Origin: Candidatus Gottesmanbacteria bacterium RBG_16_37_8
GTDB lineage: Bacteria > Patescibacteriota > Microgenomatia > 2-02-FULL-39-11
NCBI GenBank assembly: GCA_001779055.1
Contig: MFJA01000038.1
Location: forward strand, 21,094-33,057
Reading direction: 5' to 3'
DNA: 11,964 bases
The notes under the pieces are model-generated. The model had not been told where the DNA came from and ran no database searches. It was given only the letters and a program-made list of their open reading frames with translations. Below, in pieces: positions 1 through 7,610 of the stretch. A program made the translations under genes and the position numbers. How positions within the stretch are numbered: position 1 is the first letter of the stretch; each line of letters opens with the position of its first letter.

Positions 1-14
1 CCCGCCAAGGCGGG
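1..14. repeat. GC-rich palindrome at the window edge (possibly partial)
   Basis: CCCGCC-AA-GGCGGG forms a 6-bp stem with a 2-nt loop, followed directly by GGCGGGAC-like sequence. It resembles the element at 221-246 (same CCCGCC/GGCGGG arms). It lies in the open frame of the first gene. The left boundary cannot be seen. Confidence 0.5.
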
Positions 15-877
15 GCGGGACTAAATCCGTGATACTGAATCTTTCCCTCCTCTGGATTCTCATCCTCTTTGGCTATCAGGGCAACCAATTCGTCAAAGCT
101 CTGCGTTATTTCTATCCCTTATACCCCTTTCTGGCTCTACTTTCCGCCTGGTTTATTTATCATTTGGCTTTATTTTTAGAAAATAGGGGCAAGCTAAATC
201 TGTTTCTTGTTTCTTGCCTGCCCGCCGAAGCCTTGGCGAAGGCGGGATTCTTGTTTCTTGTTTTAGTTTATCCTTTCTCTTTTATTTCTATTTATTCCCG
301 CCCTCACACCAGGGTTACCGCTTCAAATTGGATTTATCAAAATATTCCTCCGGGCAGTAGGATTTCAGGAGAACATTGGGATGATTATCTACCTCTCTCA
401 CTGCCTGCTCCCGGTTTTATTCACGAAAATTACCAAAGTGTGGAATTCCCTCTCTATAACGAAGATAACGGGGAAAAATGGCTTGCTATGAGCCAAAAAC
501 TGGCGACTACTGACTATATTATCTTGACTAGCAACCGCCTTTACGGTTCAATCATGACTGTTCCGGAAAAATATCCGGTTACTGCCAAATTCTATCAGCA
601 ATTATTTGCAGGAAATCTGGGATTTGAAAAAGTTATTGAGTTTACTTCCCGTCCCAATTTGCCCTTGCCTTTAATTAAAATTTGTCTAACTCCGCCTTTT
701 ATTAGGTATGGTATTGTCTCACGTGACGAAAAAAACTGTCTGCTTGAAGGCATCAGTTTTGTAGACGACTATGCTGATGAAACTTTTACTGTTTACGATC
801 ATCCCAAAGTCCTGATCTTTAAAAAAGTGAAACCTGTCGATTATTATCAAATCTTATATCAGAATTTAAATAAATAA
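2..877 (+). CDS. C-terminal part of a polytopic GT-C/Agl23-like glycosyltransferase-type membrane protein (5' end outside window)
   Basis: The frame is open back to the window edge with no stop, so the GTG at 29 is probably not the true start and the gene is 5'-truncated. What remains begins with two or three hydrophobic segments; the stretch RYFYPLYPFLALLSAWF is typical of the last membrane helices of GT-C/GT39 proteins. After SRPHTRVTASNWIYQNIP the chain becomes a soluble C-terminal domain with SGEHWDDYLPL, TDYIILTSNRLYGS and a closing ADETFTVYDHPKVLIFKK. From memory, this domain pattern belongs to membrane proteins that accompany DUF2298 proteins (TIGR03663/Agl23-like), and a DUF2298 gene lies in this window. 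Substrate and acceptor cannot be read from the sequence. A GC-rich palindrome is inserted in frame near residues 63-74, counted from the GTG. The stop is TAA, 3 nt before the next gene's GTG, so co-transcription is likely. The broad class is fairly sure; the subfamily is less so. Confidence 0.75.
   Translation, partial: PPRRGGTKSVILNLSLLWILILFGYQGNQFVKALRYFYPLYPFLALLSAWFIYHLALFLENRGKLNLFLVSCLPAEALAKAGFLFLVLVYPFSFISIYSRPHTRVTASNWIYQNIPPGSRISGEHWDDYLPLSLPAPGFIHENYQSVEFPLYNEDNGEKWLAMSQKLATTDYIILTSNRLYGSIMTVPEKYPVTAKFYQQLFAGNLGFEKVIEFTSRPNLPLPLIKICLTPPFIRYGIVSRDEKNCLLEGISFVDDYADETFTVYDHPKVLIFKKVKPVDYYQILYQNLNK
204..260. repeat. Palindromic element inserted in frame in the first gene, flanked by 13-bp direct repeats
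   Basis: Positions 221-246 form a GC-rich imperfect palindrome, CCCGCC-GAAGCC-TTGG-CGAAGGCGGG, in AT-rich surroundings. It is bracketed by two identical copies of TTCTTGTTTCTTG (204-216 and 248-260). The segment translates without interrupting the frame as roughly CLPAEALAKAG, an oddly polar stretch inside a hydrophobic region. This looks like insertion of a small palindromic element with a target duplication. The flank is itself a double TTTCTTG, so slippage could have made part of the direct repeat. Confidence 0.6.
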
Positions 878-880
878 ACC

Positions 881-1618
881 GTGTCAGCTGCCCTTAAAAT
901 CATCTGTCTGGATCTGCTCATCCTTTCTTTATCTGTCCTGGAAATCTCAGCCTATAGATTAAACGGTATCTACTCGCTTGTTGCCGCCAAAGTCTGGTTT
1001 GTTTGGTTTCTTCTGTTTTTAATTACCGCAATTTATTATGTCGTTACTACACTTATTGATGATTTTAGAAAACGCCATTTTTCCGGTATCATCGCCCTTT
1101 TAATCGTCACTTTACTGGTCACATTTAAACTTGAGAGCTTTCCCATCGATATATCCGGAGAGGCAACTACCCAGGTGGCTGCCGGATTATCCAATTGGAA
1201 AAATACTGATTTCGGCTATACCGGCACCGCTTTTCTGGATAATCCCAATAAGCAGTTTTTACTAGTTTCTATTCCCAGCTTATTGTTGGGAAGATCAATT
1301 ATTAATTACCGATTGGGATATATCCTACCCTTCCTTCTCGGTGTTTTTCTTTTCTACAGCGGATTAAGAATATTCTATGACCGGAAAAGAAAAAGTCCTG
1401 TTTTTATTGCCTTTGGCATACTTTCACTTATCGCGTTCCCCATTATCCCCCTGTTGCTGCGGACTTTTGAACAAATCACCAATCCCCTATCTTTCACCCT
1501 GCTTTCTATCGGCATGTTTCTTATTACAGAAAAAAGAAATCGATTCCTCAATTACCTGGCTCTTGCCTGGATTATTACCATGCTTGCCAATATTTACGTT
1601 CCTGCTCTTGCTGTTTAG
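881..1618 (+). CDS. N-terminal half of a polytopic GT-C-like membrane protein, ended by an in-frame TAG
   Basis: A GTG start lies 3 nt after the previous stop; no clear Shine-Dalgarno is visible. The protein is strongly hydrophobic, with about six membrane segments. After the second or third helix comes FPIDISGEATTQVAAGL (Asp90, Glu94), followed by NPNKQFLLVSIPSLLLGRS. This placement of an acidic pair in the first large outer loop, then a 'N/DxPxxxxLLSIP'-like helix, is what GT-C enzymes of the GT39/RgtABCD type show. The family call is by layout and not by strong motif. Translation stops at TAG 1616-1618 inside a hydrophobic helix, but the same frame continues without another stop to 2557, so this is most likely the first half of one 559-codon gene. 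That full length agrees with the 504- and 533-aa neighbours. Alternatives are a real truncation, an assembly error, or amber read-through. Confidence 0.6.
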   Translation: MSAALKIICLDLLILSLSVLEISAYRLNGIYSLVAAKVWFVWFLLFLITAIYYVVTTLIDDFRKRHFSGIIALLIVTLLVTFKLESFPIDISGEATTQVAAGLSNWKNTDFGYTGTAFLDNPNKQFLLVSIPSLLLGRSIINYRLGYILPFLLGVFLFYSGLRIFYDRKRKSPVFIAFGILSLIAFPIIPLLLRTFEQITNPLSFTLLSIGMFLITEKRNRFLNYLALAWIITMLANIYVPALAV

Positions 1619-1693
1619 CTTCTCTTTATTCTTATATTTCTCTTTATATCTTTCCGGGAATTATTCAAAAAAAATCCCGTTCGCCTAACCCTC

Positions 1694-2557
1694 TTGTTTT
1701 TTTGTCTTATTATTCCCCTGACTTTCGGAATAATTGTCTACAAATACCGTGGTGACATTAGAATCAATAATACAGGCTTATGGAAAAGTGAAATAATTCT
1801 TGAAAAATCCGTCAAATCCCTGGAGTATTTTTTCCTAAGGTCTACAAACATGTATAACCATAACCTGCCGCTGATCGGTCAAATAGTCTATCTGCCCACC
1901 GTCTTCTATCTTATTGGATCCCTCCTTTTTATTTTCGGATTCCCCCATTTCATTCTGGCTGTCTGGATTCTCATGGTCATTCTGATTTCCGGCCTCTCAC
2001 AAGGTTATGCCAATCCGGAAATATCATTCGCAATCCACAGAGCAATAATCGTCATCCCTTTTATAATTTGGGGCATTCTCGATTTGATTTACAAAAAAAA
2101 ATGCGCTGTTTCCCGCCGCATCACCGTAATCATATTCCTCACTCTAACTGCCTTCAACTTTTTGATGATTAAAGAAATTTATAATAAATTTGCAGAAGAT
2201 TTTGATATCCGTTCATTATTTCTGCGGCAGATCATAAAAACTGCCAACCGGTTCAATCTGCTTCCAGATGAGAAAATTCAGTTAGGCGGATACGATAGTC
2301 CGAATCCGGATAATTCCGGCTTAATGGACGATCATTTAATTTATTTCTTTCCCCGATTTACCCAATTACCTGCTGACCAAAGCTGTTTAACGGGATTTGA
2401 TCCTTCAGAAAATATGATTTTACTGACTCGTTCCTCCGCCTGCCGGGAAGAATTGGCTATGCTGCCATCCGCTCCCTCCATTACACAATTTAGTTTTGAC
2501 TTTTCCGGGATAGACTATACCTTCGATGATATTGTTTATCTTAACTTCTCTGACTGA
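1694..2557 (+). pseudogene. C-terminal half of the same amber-interrupted polytopic membrane protein
   Basis: This ORF is in the same frame as the 881-1618 gene, and the frame is open from 1619 onward: the codons right after TAG read LLFILIFLFISFRELF, a continued membrane helix. The TTG at 1694 is only the first formal start and has no RBS, so independent translation is doubtful. The half contains further hydrophobic helices (PHFILAVWILMVILISGLS, RAIIVIPFIIWGILDLIY) and then a soluble C-terminal region of about 120 residues with no motif I recognise. That matches the usual GT-C plan of N-terminal helices with a C-terminal soluble tail. It ends in TGA and overlaps the convergent minus-strand gene by 17 nt. 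It could still be functional if the TAG is a sequencing or assembly error, or is suppressed. Confidence 0.6.
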
Positions 2558-4142
2558 GTTTAAAATACTCCTCTTTATAAGGTAAAAACTGATAAAAGAG
2601 AATTTTACCTTCTCTCTCAATCGTATAAACAGGCTTCTGAGTTTCAACCAGCCATAGAGCGTAAGGATTACTTCTGAGCCATGTCTGTTTGTTCATAAAA
2701 ATCACATAATCAAAATCATCCTCTGTATTATCCGTCAAAGGATTAGTTAATCCGTTTTGCTGTAATATATGAGCCCCGAGTCCTGCAGTATAAAAACGTA
2801 CGTTTTTCCCGTACCTGGACCGTAATATCTTGCTTGCCTCCCGGTATACATTACCGTAATACTCAACGTCAAAAGCATGATTGACATAAGAAGGTTTTCC
2901 GGCAAACATATTGAAGTAAGCTGTACCGTACGGTCGGTATCTAAAAGTTAAAAAAATATTGTATCCCGTTATTATCAGCAGCCAAATAGGCAATAACACC
3001 TGAATTTTTTCAATTTTTTTAAATCTTTCTTTTAAAAAATAAATAAACAGGACTGCTAAAATCGGTATTGCCGGTACCACCTCAAAAAAATGCCTGATCT
3101 GATCATAAGAAATTGACGAAGTTTGCATAAAAAACCTGCTCAAGGGTAAAAACAACCATAAAAAAATCAGCCCCTTTTCATTCCCTTTTATAAAATAAAT
3201 CAATGAAACAATAAATCCCGCTCCCGCCGTCAAAGCTAAAATCGGGGCGGTAAATAAAAAAAGCATAACATAGGGATAGTAAACAGGAATGTTCTTCATC
3301 GAAGCGTAAACTTTATCAAAAAAAACAGTGTTGCCGGCAATTATCTTTGGATCAGATAAAAAAAGCCACGTTTTCACTAGGTGATAAATCGTATTCACCC
3401 ACAGGAACGGCCAAAAAGCTATAAATGTCCAAATAAAAATAACAAACAGCAAGATTAAACCTGCCATAAGTTTTACTTCTCCTATATTTTGGCCAAATCT
3501 CAAGAAAAAAATTGTGGCCAAAATTAATAATAACGCTCCGTTTTGCTTGGTAGCTGTAGCTATACCGATTAAAAAACCGGTTACCATGATTCCGCTGAAA
3601 AATCTTTTGTATTTAACCGCCACCAGCATTACCATAACCGTCAAGGAATAGAAAAAAGTCACACCCATATCCCTCACATTGTTATGCGCTTGAGTCACAA
3701 ATTGGGGATAGAAAGCCAAAATTATTGCCGCTAAAATCGACAAAGAATAATTTTCCGTCAGCTGATAACTAATTATATAAACCACCCCAATAGTCAAACT
3801 CCCAAAAACTATTCCTGCCAAATGAAACCGGTCATTATCGTCAGGGAGGTATTTCTTTACCAATTCATTTTGTTCAAAAAAGTAGCCGAAAGTTGGTGCC
3901 ACTGGCGGAAACCAGGAGGAATTTCCATATTTCATAATCGGTCCCAAATCGCCACTCTTTAAGAATTGATAATATCTTTTTCCGGTCTCGCGGTGAAAAA
4001 TAAGCTCGTCCCAGGTTGGCCCGTAACTTTTATGATCGCTTAGATAAAATAAGAAGGTCGAGGCAGTGATGATAAAAAAAATTGCCAAGGGAATTAAATA
4101 TTCCCGGATTTTAGCTTTTACTGGCAGATTTTCTGGTATCAT
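2541..4142 (-). CDS. GT39/PMT-type polytopic glycosyltransferase
   Basis: The protein has 533 aa, starts with ATG and is the last gene of the minus operon. The first helix (about residues 14-34) is followed by GPTWDELIFHRETGKRYY with Asp45-Glu46, matching the catalytic/metal-binding acidic pair expected in the first outer loop of GT-C dolichyl- or polyprenyl-phosphate-sugar transferases. About ten more helices follow. HNNVRDMG (about 153-160) and TATKQNGALLLI (about 196-207) correspond to the second conserved loop and the basic residue seen in GT39 proteins. The last 110 residues are soluble and unrecognised. It would transfer a sugar from a lipid-phosphate donor on the outer membrane face; donor and acceptor are unknown. 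The start overlaps the upstream gene's stop by 1 nt (TAATG) and shows no RBS, so translational coupling is likely. The 3' end overlaps the convergent + gene by 17 nt. Confidence 0.8.
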   Translation of the reverse strand: MIPENLPVKAKIREYLIPLAIFFIITASTFLFYLSDHKSYGPTWDELIFHRETGKRYYQFLKSGDLGPIMKYGNSSWFPPVAPTFGYFFEQNELVKKYLPDDNDRFHLAGIVFGSLTIGVVYIISYQLTENYSLSILAAIILAFYPQFVTQAHNNVRDMGVTFFYSLTVMVMLVAVKYKRFFSGIMVTGFLIGIATATKQNGALLLILATIFFLRFGQNIGEVKLMAGLILLFVIFIWTFIAFWPFLWVNTIYHLVKTWLFLSDPKIIAGNTVFFDKVYASMKNIPVYYPYVMLFLFTAPILALTAGAGFIVSLIYFIKGNEKGLIFLWLFLPLSRFFMQTSSISYDQIRHFFEVVPAIPILAVLFIYFLKERFKKIEKIQVLLPIWLLIITGYNIFLTFRYRPYGTAYFNMFAGKPSYVNHAFDVEYYGNVYREASKILRSRYGKNVRFYTAGLGAHILQQNGLTNPLTDNTEDDFDYVIFMNKQTWLRSNPYALWLVETQKPVYTIEREGKILFYQFLPYKEEYFKLSQRS

Positions 4143-5656
4143 TAATCGATGTTAATTGTCCTGAAAATTATCTTTCCCTTTTCATCATAAACTGGTTTTG
4201 AGAAAAGCAACGGAAAACAATCTCTATATTCTTCAATCAACTTAGCATCAGAAGGTCCGATTACCACTACAGCCGGACTTTTGTCTGCCTCAACGCATGA
4301 ATCCAAATAATGACTGTATTCTACCTTTCTCTTCTTCTCCTTCATCTGATAAAAAATTGCTTTCGGTTCCGGTTGTCCCCACTCTCCCCAACAGCACGAT
4401 CCGAAATAAACTGACAAATTCACGCCATAATTTTTATCAAGGTAGTCGGCAATGAATTTACCGGAAGCTAAATTGTCATCAGGAAGAACTTTGGGATAAT
4501 CCTTATAATAAGTTTTTAAATTAGAGTATGATATCACAGCCATAAATAAAGAAAGAATTCCTGCGCTGACCAGTTTATTGAGCATTTTTCTGCTTGATAA
4601 ATAATGCCCGCACCATATTAATCCTTCAGCAATAAAAAAATATAAAAATGGGATAACCGCTATAGTCCTGCTGCTTGATGGTATTTCTCCTCTGTTTATC
4701 GCCGGAGAGGAACTTGGTATCAACAATACTCCTGTTATAAATAGAACTAGTAAAAGATACTTTTTGTTTCTTATATATAAATTTAAAATACCGATAATAA
4801 GTAAAATTCCCGATAATCTGTCAAGCATTGGTTTTTCCGGAATATTCACTCGGAAAATCCCGTCTCCCTTAAAATGAAACATTGAAAGCGTGATCCGGTA
4901 ATTTCGAATAAAAGTGGCAATCCGGTCTGAACTGTTATTTGAATTGTTGGAAAATATTTTCTCTCCGACATAACCGTGGGTAAAAAGATCTTTCTGCTTT
5001 TTTATCATTTGAAAAAAAGGCAGGCTGAAAATTAAAATCAATAAAATTGCTGTCAGAAAATGACTGATTTTCCCTCGTTTAAGATTTTTCAGATTGATCA
5101 TTAAAATTAACACCAGATAAATCACAGGGAAAATAAAAGTCTGGGGATAGGTATAAAGGCCTAAAGATGCGCTAACACCCCCCAGTAACAAGTCCTGGGC
5201 TTTTTCTCTTTTCGTGTATTGGATGATGAAATATCCAAATATTGCTGATTGAAGCGGAATAATAATTTGGGAATTGCCGAGCCTGGAAAAGACAAGGTGC
5301 CAGAAGGAAAAACTGATAAGCACAACTGACATTAAAGCTTGTTTAACTCCGGAAATAACTTTGACCAGAAAAAAAATAGCACCTATCCCTAAAATGCTGA
5401 CGACAACTGATGCTATTTTATACTTTAAATAGCCTTCACTTCGCAGTAATAAGGCAATTGGTGAAATCAAATAGTGGTAAACTGGTCCCGGACTTTGAAA
5501 GAAATAAAAAGGCCATTTACCGTTTAATATCTCTTCAACATATTCATGAACATTGGATATATCACCGTACCATTCTCCGGGTAAGTGGTTTAGTTGATAA
5601 AATCTGACAAAAATTGCCCCGATAAAAATAAGAATAAGGAAAAGTTTAGTTTTCAC
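4142..5656 (-). CDS. GT39-like polytopic glycosyltransferase
   Basis: The protein has 504 aa with a GTG start supported by a GGAG (5665-5662) five bases upstream, one of the few clear Shine-Dalgarno sites here. The N-terminal helix (about 3-20) is followed by LPGEWYGDISNVHEYVEEIL, with Asp32 and Glu38 as the probable first-loop acidic pair, then PFYFFQSPGPVYHYLISP, a typical GT39 loop preceding helix 2. Ten or so helices follow, including SASLGLYTYPQTFIFPVIYL. A short soluble tail (about 395-504) contains the unusual cluster FGSCCWGEWGQPEP. It is predicted to use a lipid-linked sugar at the membrane, like its downstream neighbour, but the two proteins are not close copies. The GTGA overlap with the methyltransferase stop and the TAATG overlap downstream place it firmly in the operon. 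The acceptor is unknown. Confidence 0.78.
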   Translation of the reverse strand: MKTKLFLILIFIGAIFVRFYQLNHLPGEWYGDISNVHEYVEEILNGKWPFYFFQSPGPVYHYLISPIALLLRSEGYLKYKIASVVVSILGIGAIFFLVKVISGVKQALMSVVLISFSFWHLVFSRLGNSQIIIPLQSAIFGYFIIQYTKREKAQDLLLGGVSASLGLYTYPQTFIFPVIYLVLILMINLKNLKRGKISHFLTAILLILIFSLPFFQMIKKQKDLFTHGYVGEKIFSNNSNNSSDRIATFIRNYRITLSMFHFKGDGIFRVNIPEKPMLDRLSGILLIIGILNLYIRNKKYLLLVLFITGVLLIPSSSPAINRGEIPSSSRTIAVIPFLYFFIAEGLIWCGHYLSSRKMLNKLVSAGILSLFMAVISYSNLKTYYKDYPKVLPDDNLASGKFIADYLDKNYGVNLSVYFGSCCWGEWGQPEPKAIFYQMKEKKRKVEYSHYLDSCVEADKSPAVVVIGPSDAKLIEEYRDCFPLLFSKPVYDEKGKIIFRTINID

Positions 5657-6429
5657 CTCTTCTCCAATTCAAAAAAAAGTGCTCCGGACACGTTCGGAGC
5701 AGGATTATTACTCATCAGTTTAATTAACAGTTTTCTTGGATAAATAATATCGGCAATTTTAGGAAAAAGCACCCATTTCCCTAATATCTGGTAACTTACT
5801 AAACTCGGCAGTGAAATATAATGAAGAATATCCAGAAGTGAAGATAAAAATTTGTCCAAATGCCCGCTTACTTTAACAATTTTAAAGCCTGCTTTTTTAA
5901 ATTTTTCTTCCCATTGTTTTCTGGTCAGAAGGTTAATATGAACCTGCTTTTTCCGCATATATTTTTTATAAAATCCGCCGAATATTTTTGTTCCGAACAA
6001 ATACTCTTCCCATTTTTTTGTCATGACTGTGGTTAAAAATTTGCCTCTAGGTTTTATTATTCTGTTTATCTCTCCAATCACCTGATCTAAATCCGCCACA
6101 TGTTCCAGTACCGAATTGGAAACGACAGTTGAAAAACTGTTTGTCTTATAAGGAATTACTTTTCCGTCATAAATTACTAATTTCTTGTAGATTTGATATT
6201 TTTTGGCTTCATTGATCCTGCTCTCCTTAACATCTAATCCGACATCAATAAAATTTCCTGCAAAAGCTACTTTTGCAAAGTACCCGTCTCCGCAGCCAAA
6301 ATCAAGAACAGGAGGTGTCAATGGAAGATAGTTGCTATAAAGAAAAGCTTCTTTTGCTCTTAGAAGTGACAGAAATAAAGGTCTGCTCCTTAAATACTGC
6401 TTAAGATATATTTCGAAGTTTCCATTCAT
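5653..6429 (-). CDS. Class I SAM-dependent methyltransferase (Methyltransf_11/25 type)
   Basis: The protein has 258 aa and an ATG start. The Rossmann-fold signatures are in order: motif I VLDFGCGDGYF (about 41-51) for SAM binding, a GLDVKESRINEAKK strand (about 64-77) ending in the acidic ribose-binding residue, FSTVVSNSVLEHVADL (about 99-114), and KPRGKFLTTVMT (about 126-137). The tail from about residue 140 (YLFGTKIFGGFYKKYMRKKQ, then LLTRKQWEEKFKKAGFKIVKV) is a substrate-specific lid and cap region. It most likely methylates a small molecule or glycan precursor, since it sits between a cytoplasmic GT4 enzyme and membrane glycosyltransferases. The substrate cannot be read from the sequence. 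It overlaps the GT4 stop by 4 nt (ATGA) and the next gene's GTG by 4 nt. No RBS is visible, so it probably depends on coupling. Confidence 0.88.
   Translation of the reverse strand: MNGNFEIYLKQYLRSRPLFLSLLRAKEAFLYSNYLPLTPPVLDFGCGDGYFAKVAFAGNFIDVGLDVKESRINEAKKYQIYKKLVIYDGKVIPYKTNSFSTVVSNSVLEHVADLDQVIGEINRIIKPRGKFLTTVMTKKWEEYLFGTKIFGGFYKKYMRKKQVHINLLTRKQWEEKFKKAGFKIVKVSGHLDKFLSSLLDILHYISLPSLVSYQILGKWVLFPKIADIIYPRKLLIKLMSNNPAPNVSGALFFELEKR
5662..5665 (-). promoter_or_regulatory. Shine-Dalgarno GGAG for the 504-aa GT39-like gene
   Basis: On the minus strand the sequence reads GGAG-AAGAG-GTG, a 5-nt spacing to the GTG start at 5656. It supports the GTG start, which overlaps the preceding TGA by 4 nt. 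The starts at 6429, 7610 and 4142 lack an equally clear site. Confidence 0.65.
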
Positions 6430-7610
6430 GCTGAAAGTAAATTTTCATAAAATTCCCAAGTTTTCTTATGAGTAAATTCATTCTCAATTTCACTTCTTTG
6501 CTTAATGTAATCCTTTTTATTGTTGATTATCAAAAAAATCGCTTCAGCCAAAACTTGAGAATCTCTAACCGGTACCACAAGCCCCATCTTGCTTTTCTTG
6601 ATAGGTACTCTTACACCTGGCAGATCAGTTGCAATAACCGGCACTCCCATCAACATAGCCTCAACCTGAACCATTCCAAAAGATTCGGTTGAATTGACAG
6701 AGGGCAAAACCAGAACATCCAAAAGTGAATAAAAAGAACCCATTTCTTCCTCCTTCAACTCTCCCAGAAATACCACATAATCTTTATATTTCTCAACTAA
6801 TTTTAATATTTTATCTTTGTATCTCTCTTCCCCTACAGGCGTCATCGACCCGGCAATCACTATTTTGAACTTCTTTTTTTTGTTTATTGTTTCTTGTATC
6901 TTTGAATTTAATATCGGTATTGCCTCAAGCAAATACTCTATTCCTTTTTCCGACGCCAGTCTGGCCGCTACTCCAATTAAATAAGGCTTCTTGTCCCGCG
7001 AATCCCGATTAAATCGGGAGTAGTGGGAAATTTTTTCCCTGAATTCTTTTTGTACCCGTTTATCAATTTTTGGAACAATAATAGGCGGATAAATAGTTTT
7101 TATTTTCTTTTTAAAAAAAGAAAGTATCCGCGAATTCTCAGAGAAGTCTTCAGTATAAGTAACAATTCTCCAAGTCATAAGTAAAGTCAGGTAATTAGAA
7201 ATATTAAGGGTAGACTCGGCAAAGTTATTCAATAATCCTGAAGGTAAAACCACCTCGCAGTGATAAACAGCAATAATTTTTTTTTTAAAAATCTTTCCCC
7301 ACAAAGCTGTTATAAATCCTTCAAATTGAGGCAAATTAACAACCAAAACATCACTCTCTTGAATTAATTGAAAACTTTTAAGGATAAAATCAAGTGATAA
7401 AAAACCCTTGCTTATTTTAAATAACGGTTTAGCCCGGAAAACTGCAACTTTATTAATCTTTTCCTCCTTAGCCAAATCGTTTTTATGTTCCATACATAAA
7501 ATACGGGAAGTATGCCCTCTCTTAGCCATCTCTTCAGCCAATCTTTTAACGTACAAAGTCAAACCGGAAACATAAGGTGAAAAATATGTGATTGAAAAAA
7601 GAATTCTCAT
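6426..7610 (-). CDS. GT4-family (GT-B fold) glycosyltransferase
   Basis: The protein has 394 aa, a usual length for the family. The N-terminal acceptor domain opens with RILFSITYFSPYVSGLTLYVKRLAEEMAKRGH, the glycine-containing loop typical of GT4. The C-terminal donor domain starts at LIGVAARLASEKGIEYLLEA (Arg217 and Lys222 would contact the nucleotide diphosphate). It carries the EX7E motif as ESFGMVQVE (Glu309, Glu317), followed by AMLMGVPVIATDLPGV. No membrane helix is present, so it acts at the cytoplasmic face on a nucleotide-sugar donor, adding a sugar to a lipid-linked or soluble acceptor. It overlaps the HAD gene stop (ATGA) and the methyltransferase start. Residues 195-206 (SHYSRFNRDSRD) are encoded by an inserted palindrome in the linker between the two domains, a place where extra residues are tolerated. 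Confidence 0.9.
   Translation of the reverse strand: MRILFSITYFSPYVSGLTLYVKRLAEEMAKRGHTSRILCMEHKNDLAKEEKINKVAVFRAKPLFKISKGFLSLDFILKSFQLIQESDVLVVNLPQFEGFITALWGKIFKKKIIAVYHCEVVLPSGLLNNFAESTLNISNYLTLLMTWRIVTYTEDFSENSRILSFFKKKIKTIYPPIIVPKIDKRVQKEFREKISHYSRFNRDSRDKKPYLIGVAARLASEKGIEYLLEAIPILNSKIQETINKKKKFKIVIAGSMTPVGEERYKDKILKLVEKYKDYVVFLGELKEEEMGSFYSLLDVLVLPSVNSTESFGMVQVEAMLMGVPVIATDLPGVRVPIKKSKMGLVVPVRDSQVLAEAIFLIINNKKDYIKQRSEIENEFTHKKTWEFYENLLSA
6994..7028. repeat. Nested palindromic element inside the GT4 gene
   Basis: TCCCGATT-A-AATCGGGA (7003-7019, 8-bp arms) is nested within outer TCCC (6994-6997) and GGGA (7025-7028). It adds 12 codons in frame to the interdomain linker of the GT4 enzyme. 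The same CCCGATTNAATCGGG core recurs in non-coding DNA at 10862-10882 and 11414-11430, so it belongs to a repeat family in this genome. Confidence 0.7.

Noticed and set aside
1377..1688. 103-codon plus-strand frame
   Set aside because: It overlaps the membrane protein frame at 881-1618 and bridges its TAG, but its Ser/Pro/Cys/Leu-rich product is the usual shadow of a T/C-rich membrane gene; the main frame continues with a coherent helix.
881..2557. Genetic-code change (TAG or TGA read as amino acid)
   Set aside because: TGA ends several genes at precise ATGA/GTGA overlaps, and TAG ends the 48-aa ORF; no other gene here contains an internal stop.
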